The notes: generated by a model from the sequence alone, not told the origin. Counted from the first letter of the stretch, positions 7,526-14,519 are shown. The stretch: DNA of 27,619 nt from a virus (IMGVR_UViG_3300010157_000206:1-27619), one strand, 5' to 3'. Program-made: numbers and translations.

Positions 7526-7572
7526 ACCGACACGCTGAGTGTAGCAGAAGTGATGGACATGATTTTGTCAAG
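7526..7572 (-). promoter_or_regulatory. Short gap with possible promoter ahead of the Ntn hydrolase/packaging genes
   Basis: Minus-strand bases 7576-7566 contain overlapping TTGACT and TTGACA boxes, and TACACT lies at 7543-7538. The boxes look like sigma70-type elements, but the 22-nt spacing from TTGACA to TACACT is too long for a standard promoter. The gap is unusual here because most neighbouring genes overlap. Low confidence. Confidence 0.25.
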
Positions 7573-8337
7573 TCAAGCCTGTTTTGCTTGTGCCTCGATC
7601 ATGGCGTGGGCTTCATACAATTCGCCTCGCTTTGGAAGTTTGAACTTCTGAGCCAATCGCCTGACATGGCGCTCGCTGATTCCCATCCATTTGGCAAGTG
7701 CTTCAGCATCAAGCCAGATCGCTCGCTTATCGCTCATGGCAACTGCAATCAATCGAAGTGTTGTCCACTGAGATTTGCATTTGCGACAATCAAAGATTTC
7801 CAATGGATCATCCTGATTGATCTTGAGCAGGTTGCCACAACTGCCTTGACCTGTTTCGGCTGGACATGGAATCTTGCGGGTCTTCTCAACGAACTTCCTG
7901 GCTGCTGCCATTCCTTGAGAATGAATCTCTCGAAGTTCCTTGAAGAAGTCATCGATCCAATCTTGAGTTCCTGACCAAGTGAGATTGACTTGAGCGAACT
8001 TGATGGCATCGGCAATCTCCTCGCCAATGCTCGCTGGCTTCTTGACGAATGCTGGCTTTGTCAGACTTCGATCCTCTCGAATCAACTTCTCCCATTCGTG
8101 AAGGAAGCCGAGAATGTCGTGACCTGCGATGAATGAAAGAGCTGCGACATTCAAGCCGATGGTTCGCTCGCTGCTTCGCCCGCCTGAGCCAGTTCGACCG
8201 GGCAGAAGTTCGTCATGAGCCGCCGACCAGAATTCGCCAAGATCATCGAGTTGCTGATGAATCCTGCCTTGGCATCTGGCGCATAAGCCGAAAGCCTGAG
8301 TTGTGTGATTGCAGAGGGTGCAGGTTGTCTGGGTCAT
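7573..8337 (-). CDS. Zinc-finger/helix-turn-helix DNA-binding protein
   Basis: 254 residues. The N-terminus has a zinc ribbon of the form C6-x2-C9 ... C19-x2-C22 (CTLCNH, CARCQG). The middle has a second metal-binding cluster (CPAETGQGSC ... CRKCKSQW). The C-terminus has a helix-turn-helix, EALAKWMGISERHVRRLAQK, typical of excisionase/MerR-like DNA recognition. Proteins of this layout are common in actinophages downstream of replication genes and are annotated as HTH DNA-binding proteins. It overlaps the upstream gene by a TGATG. A transcriptional regulator or replication accessory protein is likely; its target is unknown, but the repeat cluster at 8641-8797 is close. Confidence 0.75.
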   Translation of the reverse strand: MTQTTCTLCNHTTQAFGLCARCQGRIHQQLDDLGEFWSAAHDELLPGRTGSGGRSSERTIGLNVAALSFIAGHDILGFLHEWEKLIREDRSLTKPAFVKKPASIGEEIADAIKFAQVNLTWSGTQDWIDDFFKELREIHSQGMAAARKFVEKTRKIPCPAETGQGSCGNLLKINQDDPLEIFDCRKCKSQWTTLRLIAVAMSDKRAIWLDAEALAKWMGISERHVRRLAQKFKLPKRGELYEAHAMIEAQAKQA

Positions 8338-8678
8338 CAGAATGGGATTCCTTCACTTTTGGATTGAGTCGGTTTTTCATCAAGTGGGGATGGCTCGAAG
8401 TAGGTCGGAGTCTGGCAACTATGGCTTGCGAATACCTTTGCCCTAGGGTCGGACTTTTCTATATGCCAAGTGGTTCTTGGCATCAATGTCGAGTTGCTGA
8501 TTTCAACAGTCTGGAAGATCCTGCGACCTTCAAGCCTCATCGCCAACTCTTCTGACAAGTTGAGTGGATTTGGCTCAACCTTGGTTTCCCAGCCATTGAC
8601 ATGGCATTGATATATCCAACCAGTGCATTTTCGGCACTGAGACGAGGTTAGTTGGGAATTGATGAATGAATCGGTCAT
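8337..8678 (-). CDS. Conserved phage protein with Cys/His metal-binding pattern
   Basis: 113 residues from the ATG at 8678. An N-terminal CRKCTGWIYQCHVNGW and a late SHSCQT suggest a zinc site. The central LSEELAMRLEGRRIFQTVE and WHIEKSDPRA segments resemble a conserved actinophage protein usually found beside the HTH protein that follows. No function is established. Its promoter-proximal bases overlap the iteron-like repeats, so expression could be affected by proteins bound there. It is coupled to the downstream gene by a TGATG overlap. Confidence 0.65.
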   Translation of the reverse strand: MTDSFINSQLTSSQCRKCTGWIYQCHVNGWETKVEPNPLNLSEELAMRLEGRRIFQTVEISNSTLMPRTTWHIEKSDPRAKVFASHSCQTPTYFEPSPLDEKPTQSKSEGIPF

Positions 8679-8797
8679 TTACGCTCACCACCCTGACCTC
8701 GTCCTCGTCCCCTCCTAGAGAGGGGACAGAGGGACGAAGTCGATTGAGGGGGTGGCACTTCGTCTGGGACGAGGTCGGGACGAGGTGGGACGAGGTC
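8641..8797. repeat. Iteron-like cluster, candidate replication origin
   Basis: Three tandem direct copies of GGGACGAGGT(C) lie at 8766-8776, 8777-8786 and 8787-8797. Related copies occur at 8639-8648 (GAGACGAGGT) and 8731-8740 (GGGACGAAGT), and inverted copies at 8696-8704 (ACCTCGTCC), 8703-8712 (CCTCGTCCCC) and 8757-8764 (ACTTCGTC). Two perfect hairpins are present: GTCCCCTC/GAGGGGAC (8707-8714 with 8720-8727, 5-nt loop) and GACGAAGT/ACTTCGTC (8733-8740 with 8757-8764). The cluster fills the gap after the primase-helicase gene. Repeats of this kind next to a replicative helicase gene are typical of initiator-binding origins; an operator for the nearby HTH protein is the alternative. Confidence 0.55.
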
Positions 8798-10922
8798 AAG
8801 CATTGTCGGCTTCTTGGTAATCAAAGGATGCAATTCCAGAAGATCCATCATCATCTTCTCGGTAAGGTCGAAGCGATTTGAGGTTCAAAGAGTTGCGAGC
8901 GCCGTTCTGAATGCCCACGAACTTTTCGTCAATAAGAATTTGAATGGCAATTCTGACCCATTCTGCTTTTCCCTTGATCGCCTTTTCAACTGCATTCTTT
9001 GACAGTGGAGCCATCGCCGCTTCTAGGGTTTTGCTGACCTGCTCCATCAAGTGAGTTGGTCGAGTTCGGTCTCCTGAAGCCATCTGAGGGCTGTCAATCG
9101 TCATTGTGACCATTCCTTCAGCCGTTGATTTCAACTGAACTGTGCCAGCAAATTTCGCCTCTTTGGAGTGTTCGCGAACTGCGCCCGGTCGATCTTTTGT
9201 CACCTTCAGATTCAATTCGCCGTTCATGCCCCGACCGAATGGCAATGTGACTTCCACCGAGATGGCAGCGCCATTGATGTCAGCTCGCTTCGCCTGAGCG
9301 CCGATGGCATAGTTCCCGCGATTGTCCTTGGACTTGGGAACATGGTCGATGGTGATGACACACGCTCCTGACGATGCCAGGGGCTTGAGCAATTGCTGGC
9401 TGAAGAATGTGGCATCGCGATTGCTGGTCAATTCCAGGTTGAGCAAAGTCATCGCCGCATTCACGCCATCGACAATGATCAATTCAGGCACAATCTCAGC
9501 TAGGGCATCGACCAAATCAATGCGTTCTTCCAGTGTGAGATTCTGATCTGGATTGGCATAGGTGAAATTCGCAAAGTGACGATCTTCCAGACCAAGTGCG
9601 CGAAGTCTGCTGAGAATGCCTTTGCCTGAATCCTCGAAATCTAGGTAAATCACCTTCTGCTGAATTTCCAGCGCTTGCTTGACTGCGAGCAATGCAACCC
9701 AAGTTTTGCCAGATTCTGATTCACCCAGAAGTGCGTTGATCTTGCCTTTGTAGAACAATCGATGACCATCGCTCCTCGCCAAGAACTCTGGAACGAGTTC
9801 TTCAATGGCTCCTTCCAAATCCAATGGCTTTGGATACCAGGATGAGCGCTCGCGAATAACTTCGACATGATCTGCATCAATATCTGGAACCACAGTCAAC
9901 GCTGGCTTTGCTGCTGCCACCTGCAATTCGCCCAAAGAAGGCAGGGAAGAAGAACCAGGAGTCTGGGAGCCGTAGCCTTTGCTCCTTAGATCGCGAGCTG
10001 CTGCCGAGAAGTCATCGCCATGTTCCAAGTGAGCGAATGCTGCGAATTTCGAATAAGGCTTTTCCTGCTCGAATGTTGTTGATGATGTGAAGACGAAGAA
10101 GTTGTCTCCATCATTGCGACCGGAAGTGGCGCTGATGCCTTGATCTTTACCTGGTCTGCGCCAATAGGTTACGCCATTGTTTGTGAAGACAATTCGCCAT
10201 CCCTTTGGCTCCAAGATTTCTTTCCAAGTTGCTCGCTTGTTGAAATCATCTCCTGGCTTGTCTTGATTTGATGCTGGATGCGCCGATAGTGAATTCACAA
10301 TTTGTTCGCGTTCTGGCATTGAGTCAATTGATTTGAAGACACTGACGATCGCTTCGCGCTCTTCCCAAGATAGCATCGGAATTGTTGCTGGCGATCCAAC
10401 AAGCAATTGCCAAGGTTGACCAGATGGATGAACTGTTCCACTCGATGGCGCTGTCACCACGAATCCGCCTTCACCTCTGCTTTCCGCGTAGACCAGAACT
10501 GAATCATTCTCTCCTGGTCGGCGAGCGAATTTGGTGTTTCCTGGAACTGGTTCATCTGCAATTCTCCAAAGGAAGTGGATTCCACCTGATGGAGTTCGCT
10601 CGACATAACCAGTTGAGATAATTGTCCAAAGATCGCCAAGTCCAGAATTGATTGCAACTTCTCGGATTTCATCCAGACAACCTTCTGCAACTGCTCTGCC
10701 TTCGAGTTCAACCATCTCAAGATTGCCTGAAACTTTGCCAGTGACAATTCCAATTCCTGTTGCGCCGCCATTGAACCAGTTCACCAATTGCTCATGATCT
10801 GCTGGCGCGAGTTGATACTTCTTCCAGGATCCAATTGGCGCTTTTGAGCCATCCATCGATGCTGGAACAACTGAGATTCCTGCATCTGCGAATGCGAGCG
10901 CTGCTTGAAGAACTGGATTCAT
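8796..10922 (-). CDS. Bifunctional primase-polymerase/RepA-like helicase
   Basis: 708 residues from the ATG at 10922, which overlaps the preceding stop (ATGA); the open frame upstream of it is in an unused part. Residues 1-190 are a primase-polymerase (Prim-Pol) domain with SMDGSKAPIGSW, GIGIVTGKVSG, MVELEG (70-75, where a D-x-D is more usual) and SGGIHFLW (112-119). Residues 365-585 are a RecA-fold ATPase of RepA/AAA_25 type: Walker A GESESGKT at 400-407, Walker B LIIVDG at 481-486, and TIDHVPK at 524-530. Residues 615-690 look like a winged helix. The protein should prime and unwind phage DNA. The iteron-like cluster directly follows it. Confidence 0.92.
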   Translation of the reverse strand: MNPVLQAALAFADAGISVVPASMDGSKAPIGSWKKYQLAPADHEQLVNWFNGGATGIGIVTGKVSGNLEMVELEGRAVAEGCLDEIREVAINSGLGDLWTIISTGYVERTPSGGIHFLWRIADEPVPGNTKFARRPGENDSVLVYAESRGEGGFVVTAPSSGTVHPSGQPWQLLVGSPATIPMLSWEEREAIVSVFKSIDSMPEREQIVNSLSAHPASNQDKPGDDFNKRATWKEILEPKGWRIVFTNNGVTYWRRPGKDQGISATSGRNDGDNFFVFTSSTTFEQEKPYSKFAAFAHLEHGDDFSAAARDLRSKGYGSQTPGSSSLPSLGELQVAAAKPALTVVPDIDADHVEVIRERSSWYPKPLDLEGAIEELVPEFLARSDGHRLFYKGKINALLGESESGKTWVALLAVKQALEIQQKVIYLDFEDSGKGILSRLRALGLEDRHFANFTYANPDQNLTLEERIDLVDALAEIVPELIIVDGVNAAMTLLNLELTSNRDATFFSQQLLKPLASSGACVITIDHVPKSKDNRGNYAIGAQAKRADINGAAISVEVTLPFGRGMNGELNLKVTKDRPGAVREHSKEAKFAGTVQLKSTAEGMVTMTIDSPQMASGDRTRPTHLMEQVSKTLEAAMAPLSKNAVEKAIKGKAEWVRIAIQILIDEKFVGIQNGARNSLNLKSLRPYREDDDGSSGIASFDYQEADNA

Positions 10923-11131
10923 TCTGTTTCCCCGATCCAAAGACTTTCCTGGTAGATGGTGTGATACCCGCAAAGACTGGTCATCTTCACAAGTTTGTTG
11001 TTGCCGTAATAGATGCCATGTTCTGCATCCGCATCGCATTGTTCGAGTTCGCCATAACCAACATCGATGATGAAATTGCACTGCTTAGAGAATGGCGTGG
11101 ATCTTTTGAATCTGAGTGGTGCTTTTGCCAT
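10919..11131 (-). CDS. Small Cys/His-containing phage protein
   Basis: 70 residues from the ATG at 11131, which has a good GGGAG ribosome site; the longer open frame would run into the structured RNA region and is not favoured. It has C, C and C-G-Y-H positions (CNFII, EQCDAD, SLCGYH) that could bind one zinc. A short aromatic C-terminus (TIYQESLW) precedes an ATGA overlap with the primase-helicase. No family is recognised. Its position suggests a replication accessory protein. Confidence 0.65.
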   Translation of the reverse strand: MAKAPLRFKRSTPFSKQCNFIIDVGYGELEQCDADAEHGIYYGNNKLVKMTSLCGYHTIYQESLWIGETE

Positions 11132-11157
11132 TGTTCTCCCTGTTGTCGATTGTTGTT

Positions 11158-11252
11158 GCCCATTGCTCGGAATTGAACCGAGTGGCGGGAAGGTCATTCG
11201 CCCGCGAACCTGCCAATGGCTTCGCTGATAGCACCCTGATCAGTCAGCGAAT
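11158..11252 (-). ncRNA. Structured intergenic RNA with a tRNA-like T-arm (candidate)
   Basis: In the gap between the ssDNA-binding-like gene and the 70-residue gene, the minus strand can form several helices: TTCGCTGA/TCAGCGAA (11250-11243 with 11227-11220, 15-nt loop); an outer CCATTG/CAATGG stem (11218-11213 with 11164-11159); and, inside it, GCGGG/CCCGC plus CTCGG-TTCAATT-CCGAG. The last is a perfect tRNA T-arm with a consensus seven-base loop. Only about 31 nt separate the outer stem from the T-arm, too few for D and anticodon arms, so it is not a normal tRNA. It could be a tRNA relic, an attachment-site-like remnant or a regulatory leader. Confidence 0.4.
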
Positions 11253-11262
11253 AATTGTGGAA

Positions 11263-11721
11263 CTAGAAGGGTTTCGCACCCAACTTGTCCATCAATGCTT
11301 GCACTTCAGGTGTTACTTCAACGCCATTGACAACAGGATTTCCTGCTGCTGGAGCTGAGATTGAACCTGCAAGATAAGCAGTTGCCTTTGCTACCGCATC
11401 GGCATCAGTTGTTGCATCGATAAGAATCCAAGGAGCCGACTTGCCTGGCTTGGCAACGCCTTGTCCGATTCGTGCGAGAACTGATTTGCCAATGTTTGGC
11501 TTGAGTGCGCCGCGAAGCGCGATGTTGAAAAACAACACTGATGAATGAGTTGTGTTTGTGTCAAGGTCAACAAGGTCAACCTCGATTGCTTCTGCCTCGC
11601 CCAGAGTTGTTTGAATGCCTGTCTTGTATTCAACAGGCTTGATGATTAGGAGATGTCCTTGCAGATCTGCTGGCTTTACTGAATCACCAGATGTTGCTGG
11701 TGATGTGAATGGACTTGTCAT
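11263..11721 (-). CDS. Probable ssDNA-binding-like (OB-fold) phage protein
   Basis: 152 residues from the ATG at 11721, preceded by AAAGGAGAA. The N-terminus MTSPFTSPATSGDSVKPADL is followed by a beta-rich core (GHLLIIKPVEYKTGIQTTLGE ... SVLFFNIALRGALKP ... SVLARIGQG) and a Gly/Ala/Pro-rich tail. The core resembles a protein conserved in actinophages and placed with replication genes. Its beta content and position between exonuclease and primase suggest single-stranded DNA binding, but I see no decisive motif. The stop of the upstream 40-residue gene lies 1 nt before this start, so they are co-translated. Confidence 0.55.
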   Translation of the reverse strand: MTSPFTSPATSGDSVKPADLQGHLLIIKPVEYKTGIQTTLGEAEAIEVDLVDLDTNTTHSSVLFFNIALRGALKPNIGKSVLARIGQGVAKPGKSAPWILIDATTDADAVAKATAYLAGSISAPAAGNPVVNGVEVTPEVQALMDKLGAKPF

Positions 11722-11722
11722 C

Positions 11723-11845
11723 TCATTCTCCTTTTGTTGGTGTTTGGGGTGGTGCATCGACTTCGAATGAAGCCAATTCTGTTTTGATGAAATCAGTCAA
11801 CGCCTCGCAACGATTGATGAGTTCGATGATGAAATCTTGATTCAT
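11723..11845 (-). CDS. 40-residue acidic helical peptide
   Basis: This frame runs from an ATG at 11845 that overlaps the upstream stop (ATGA) to a TGA at 11725-11723. The peptide begins MNQDFIIELINRCEAL and ends PPQTPTKGE: one amphipathic helix plus a Pro-rich tail. The codons just before its stop contain the ribosome site of the ssDNA-binding-like gene. Gapless coupling on both sides supports a real gene; its function is unknown. Confidence 0.5.
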   Translation of the reverse strand: MNQDFIIELINRCEALTDFIKTELASFEVDAPPQTPTKGE

Positions 11846-11961
11846 TTTGTCTTGACTACCTTTGAATAACATTCATCGCAATAAGGTTCCTTGCCAAGAA
11901 TGTGTTGAATTGCTTTTGAAACTTTGCAGAGATGACACTGAGTTTCCCACCGGAATGTCAT
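11842..11961 (-). CDS. 39-residue zinc-ribbon peptide
   Basis: Starts at an ATG at 11961, overlapping the upstream stop as TGATG. The peptide is essentially one zinc ribbon: CHLC near residue 8 and CDEC near residue 29, separated by VSKAIQHILGKEPY, with a basic end (KVVKTK). A longer in-frame extension upstream lies inside the FmdB-like gene and is not favoured. Treble-clef peptides of this size in actinophage early regions have no established role; nucleic-acid or protein binding is likely. Confidence 0.6.
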   Translation of the reverse strand: MTFRWETQCHLCKVSKAIQHILGKEPYCDECYSKVVKTK

Positions 11962-12146
11962 CAGTTCCCCTTGTCTGTCGAATAGAACCCAGAGCCTTTG
12001 AAGTGGACTGGGGAGGATGAAAATACTCTCTCCATCGACTGACAGCAATCTCCGCACATCGGCGCTGGCGAGTCTTCTTCATAGCCTCGAACCTGCTCGA
12101 TGGTTGTGCCACATCTTGGACATCTGAAATCATAGCGTGGACTCAT
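11961..12146 (-). CDS. FmdB-family zinc-ribbon protein
   Basis: 61 residues from the ATG at 12146, which has an AGGAG ribosome site. The pattern YDFRCPRCGTTIE, then MCGDC, then MERVFSSSPVHFKGSGFYSTD matches the FmdB/Zn-ribbon regulatory family, where two CxxC knuckles bind one zinc and the KGSGFY motif closes the domain. The family is linked to transcriptional regulation of amidase and formamidase genes in bacteria; in phages the role is unknown. It overlaps the small membrane gene upstream by 17 nt and the next zinc ribbon by a TGATG. Confidence 0.75.
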   Translation of the reverse strand: MSPRYDFRCPRCGTTIEQVRGYEEDSPAPMCGDCCQSMERVFSSSPVHFKGSGFYSTDKGN

Positions 12147-12252
12147 GGTGGCTCCTTTTGGCATCGATGAAGAGATAAGCAATCAGCGCCCAGCCGATCA
12201 TCATGTTGATTGAAACAATGGTTAGGATCAAGAAAAGAAGGATTCCACTCAT
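12130..12252 (-). CDS. 40-residue single-pass membrane peptide
   Basis: Starts at the ATG at 12252, overlapping the Cas4-like stop as ATGA. Residues 3-29 (MSGILLFLILTIVSINMMIG and following) form one transmembrane helix, followed by a short basic cytoplasmic end (DAKRSHHESTL). Longer upstream frames are inside the exonuclease gene. Unknown function; it may act at the host membrane early in infection. Confidence 0.55.
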   Translation of the reverse strand: MSGILLFLILTIVSINMMIGWALIAYLFIDAKRSHHESTL

Positions 12253-12992
12253 GCGGCATTCTCCTCTCCTGGACAACCCTTGGAGCCATCTTTTGAGAAT
12301 GGCAGGAACCATGGACAATAACTGCAAGAGCGAGTTGGCGTTGTCGGAATCAAATCCCAGTTCTTTGGATTAGCTTCAGGATCAAGTTGCCAGAGTAGAA
12401 CTTGCGTGTCTTCCAAGCGCTGAATGGCATCAAGTGCCAATTGGCGATTGTAAGGTTCAACGATTGTGTGAAGTCCATCCAAGCGACCGCCGAGTGGATA
12501 GAACGCCAGCGCCACCTTCTTGACCGAACCAATGCCAAATTCATTCTCGATGCCCAGACCATAGAGATTGATCTGGATTCTCTGTTGGTAAGTCATGCCA
12601 TCCTTCTTGCGTGATCGCATAGAAGTTGCGCCAACGCATTTGTGATCGATGACAGTTTTGTTCGCCTTGTCGAATAGATCCATCGTGCCACCAAGTTGAT
12701 CGGTGACCTTGACTGGATGCTCGACCAAATACAGGTCAGGAAATTCACCAAAGGCATCGGCGAGCCAGGCATGAATTGCCGTTCCGCTTATTGATGCCCA
12801 AGGATCGGTCGCTGGATTAGTTCTCGCCCAATCGAGCATCTTGTAAGAAGTCTTCCTGACACATACTTCGCCAACCTCGCTCAAGCCAATGGCTCGCTGT
12901 TGAGAGCGTGGCGCATTGGCTGAACGATTGTTGACAACTGATTTGATGCGATCAGCAAGATTGCTGGCATCATCTCCAAGTGGTGTGAACAT
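12249..12992 (-). CDS. Cas4/RecB-like exonuclease with Fe-S cluster (PD-(D/E)XK)
   Basis: 247 residues. The nuclease core shows H74 (TAIHAWL), D105 (GTMDLF), then D116-H-K118 (VIDHK) as the D-x-K pair, followed by the QxxxY-type motif YQQRIQINLYG at 135-145. Four cysteines, C44 in VCVRKTSY and C223, C226, C240 at the C-terminus (CSYCPWF ... GCPG), reproduce the [4Fe-4S] ligands of Cas4/AddB-type nucleases. It probably resects phage or host DNA for recombination or replication. There is no CRISPR array or cas1/cas2, so it is not part of an adaptation module. It is coupled to the preceding 104-residue gene (shared base 12992). Confidence 0.88.
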   Translation of the reverse strand: MFTPLGDDASNLADRIKSVVNNRSANAPRSQQRAIGLSEVGEVCVRKTSYKMLDWARTNPATDPWASISGTAIHAWLADAFGEFPDLYLVEHPVKVTDQLGGTMDLFDKANKTVIDHKCVGATSMRSRKKDGMTYQQRIQINLYGLGIENEFGIGSVKKVALAFYPLGGRLDGLHTIVEPYNRQLALDAIQRLEDTQVLLWQLDPEANPKNWDLIPTTPTRSCSYCPWFLPFSKDGSKGCPGEENAA

Positions 12993-13306
12993 TAGTCCTC
13001 ATCCACGATTGAGAATCGGCGAGTGATTGTTGTTGTTTCCAACTTCTCCACCATTTCCGGTGGAAGCATTTCGCGAATTCGCTTGGTATCGATGCGATGA
13101 GTTTCAACTGTTGTCCAGCGAACTGCTTCGCGACCATTGACCAATGCGATCTCACATTCGCCCATCGCTGCCTCAACTTGCTGGCGAGCGATGTCGGCTT
13201 TTTCTGACCATTCCTTCATCTTGGCTTTTGCCTCAATGTAAGCAGCCAAGAATGCTGAAGCTGCTGGATCGAGATCAACCATTTGTGCATTGATTTGTGT
13301 TGACAT
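12992..13306 (-). CDS. Exonuclease-associated helical phage protein
   Basis: 104 residues. A long amphipathic helix (ASAFLAAYIEAKAKMKEWSEKADIARQQVEAAMG, about 16-49) is followed by a beta element and a C-terminal segment ETHRIDTKRIREMLPPEMVEKLETTTITRRFSI. That end resembles small proteins found next to RecB/Cas4-like or YqaJ nucleases in many phages. It sits immediately upstream of the Cas4-like gene and shares a base with it. It may be a nuclease partner or inhibitor; the biochemical role is unknown. Confidence 0.65.
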   Translation of the reverse strand: MSTQINAQMVDLDPAASAFLAAYIEAKAKMKEWSEKADIARQQVEAAMGECEIALVNGREAVRWTTVETHRIDTKRIREMLPPEMVEKLETTTITRRFSIVDED

Positions 13307-13324
13307 TTCCCCTGTTTCCTTTTC

Positions 13325-13762
13325 TTAGTAGTAAGAGTGCTTCTGCCAGAATGACTTGGCAGCGCATGCGCCGTCTGAGCCATAGTGTCTGGAGATGTAG
13401 GCAATCGATGCGACTACCTGAGCGAGTGGATCGGCTGAATGCTTCAAGCCGATGTTGCGATATGTGGATTCCAATAGTTGTCCGACTCCTCTGGCTGAGG
13501 AACTGGGGTTCTTGGCATTCGGATTGATGTGACTTTCCTTGTTGAAAATCCACAACAAGCACGAAGCCTGGCGCTGATTCATCAGCTCGTTGACGAACAA
13601 GCCGACCTTGGTTTGATCATCAAGAACGATGGCATCTTGAACTCGGATGACATTGGCTGGCTGAGTTCGATAGACCAGACCATTTGAGATCAATGCCATG
13701 AGCAGAATTGAGATTGCAAGAATTGCAATCAATGTGTTTGAAAATCTTTGCTGTTGAGTCAT
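13325..13762 (-). CDS. Membrane-anchored lytic transglycosylase-like protein
   Basis: 145 residues. Residues 9-31 form an N-terminal signal/anchor helix. The C-terminal 80 residues look like a goose-lysozyme/SLT fold: E76 in NKESHINPNAKNPSSSARGVGQL, with GVGQL as the usual follow-up, and ASIAYISRHYG as the third motif. C68 and C133 could form a disulfide outside the membrane. It should cut peptidoglycan glycan strands. It lies among early/replication genes, 12 kb from the tail genes, beside WhiB (shared base 13762), so a role in host wall remodelling or superinfection exclusion is as likely as lysis. No holin is adjacent. Confidence 0.8.
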   Translation of the reverse strand: MTQQQRFSNTLIAILAISILLMALISNGLVYRTQPANVIRVQDAIVLDDQTKVGLFVNELMNQRQASCLLWIFNKESHINPNAKNPSSSARGVGQLLESTYRNIGLKHSADPLAQVVASIAYISRHYGSDGACAAKSFWQKHSYY

Positions 13763-14154
13763 TAGATAAATCCTTTTCTTTTGGCTCGATCCAAAGTCCG
13801 GTCAATTGAAGCAATTTGAATCTTCAACATTTTTGAGACTTCTTCCTTGGTAAAGCCTTGTGAGAGGTATTCCTGAATTTCCCTGAACCTTCTGGTTCCA
13901 GCCTCCTTTTTCTTTGTGAGTTTGTTCCTTTGTTCTGGAGTCATTCCTCCCCAGAAGCCGTTGGTTTCGTGATTGTTGATTGCGAATGAAAGGCAAGCAG
14001 TTCGATGAATACAACTGCCGCAAAGTTCCTGAAGGCGCGGAAGGCGCTGCTCCAATTCTACCTGAGAGACTGGAAAGAAGAAATCCAGATCAGGCTCATC
14101 GGCGCATTTGGCATCAGGAAAGGATGGTGCGTTGAGTAGTGCAAGCAGACTCAT
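13762..14154 (-). CDS. WhiB-family iron-sulfur transcription factor
   Basis: 130 residues. It has all four cluster cysteines in the family pattern: C17, C45, C48 and C54 (C-x27-C-x2-C-x5-C), followed by the G66-F-W-G-G beta-turn that contacts sigma factor, then basic residues (NKLTKKKEAGTRR). WhiB proteins occur only in Actinobacteria and their phages and act by binding the main sigma factor. Unlike most, this one continues with a helical tail (FTKEEVSKMLKIQIASIDRTLDRAKRK) that resembles a helix-turn-helix. It overlaps the resolvase-like gene (ATGA). It probably redirects host transcription early in infection. Confidence 0.95.
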   Translation of the reverse strand: MSLLALLNAPSFPDAKCADEPDLDFFFPVSQVELEQRLPRLQELCGSCIHRTACLSFAINNHETNGFWGGMTPEQRNKLTKKKEAGTRRFREIQEYLSQGFTKEEVSKMLKIQIASIDRTLDRAKRKGFI

Positions 14155-14519
14155 TTCGGATCTCCATATCCTGCTTCACGCAAGAGATCCATCATCATCT
14201 GCATCGGCATGATGCCCCACCATTGACCAACTTTGTCTGGGGTCATGCCAATTCCATTTGGCTTGACAACCAAGATGCCAAAGTCTGCCTTGGCATTCTG
14301 GCGTTCAATTTCAGTTTCCTTGAGCCAAGCAGGGATTTTGTAGGTCGCGTGATTCTTGACCTCCATGCAAAGTGCAGGAATTCCGGTGATGTCACCGAGA
14401 TCCTCACCAGCACTGCCACCGCCCAGCGCTCGCCTTTCGGCTCCAGGAAAGCCCTGTCCCTGAAGGAATCGAACGAGCGCTGTTTCAGCAGCAGTTCCCT
14501 TTTGCTTGGCTTTTGACAC
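14151..14519 (-). CDS. Holliday-junction-resolvase-like PD-(D/E)XK nuclease
   Basis: 122 residues. The layout E12 (AAETALVRFLQGQGF), a Gly-rich loop (RRALGGGSAGEDLGD with D43), and E53-V-K55 (CMEVKNH) fits Hjc-type or restriction-fold resolvases, which cut four-way DNA junctions. It should trim recombination or replication intermediates before packaging. It is coupled to WhiB downstream (ATGA) and shares a base with the membrane gene upstream. Confidence 0.82.
   Translation of the reverse strand: MSKAKQKGTAAETALVRFLQGQGFPGAERRALGGGSAGEDLGDITGIPALCMEVKNHATYKIPAWLKETEIERQNAKADFGILVVKPNGIGMTPDKVGQWWGIMPMQMMMDLLREAGYGDPK

Noticed and set aside
8575-8799. A 74-codon frame covering the repeat cluster
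   Set aside because: It starts with TTG, lies across the iteron-like repeats and the following gene in another frame, and has no recognisable protein features.
11158-11252. A true tRNA gene
   Set aside because: The T-arm is perfect, but there is no room for D and anticodon arms between the outer stem and T-arm, and the outer stem has only 6 pairs.
12249-12992. Cas4-like gene as part of a CRISPR system
   Set aside because: No repeat-spacer array, cas1 or cas2 is present; Cas4/RecB-like nucleases are common stand-alone phage recombination enzymes.
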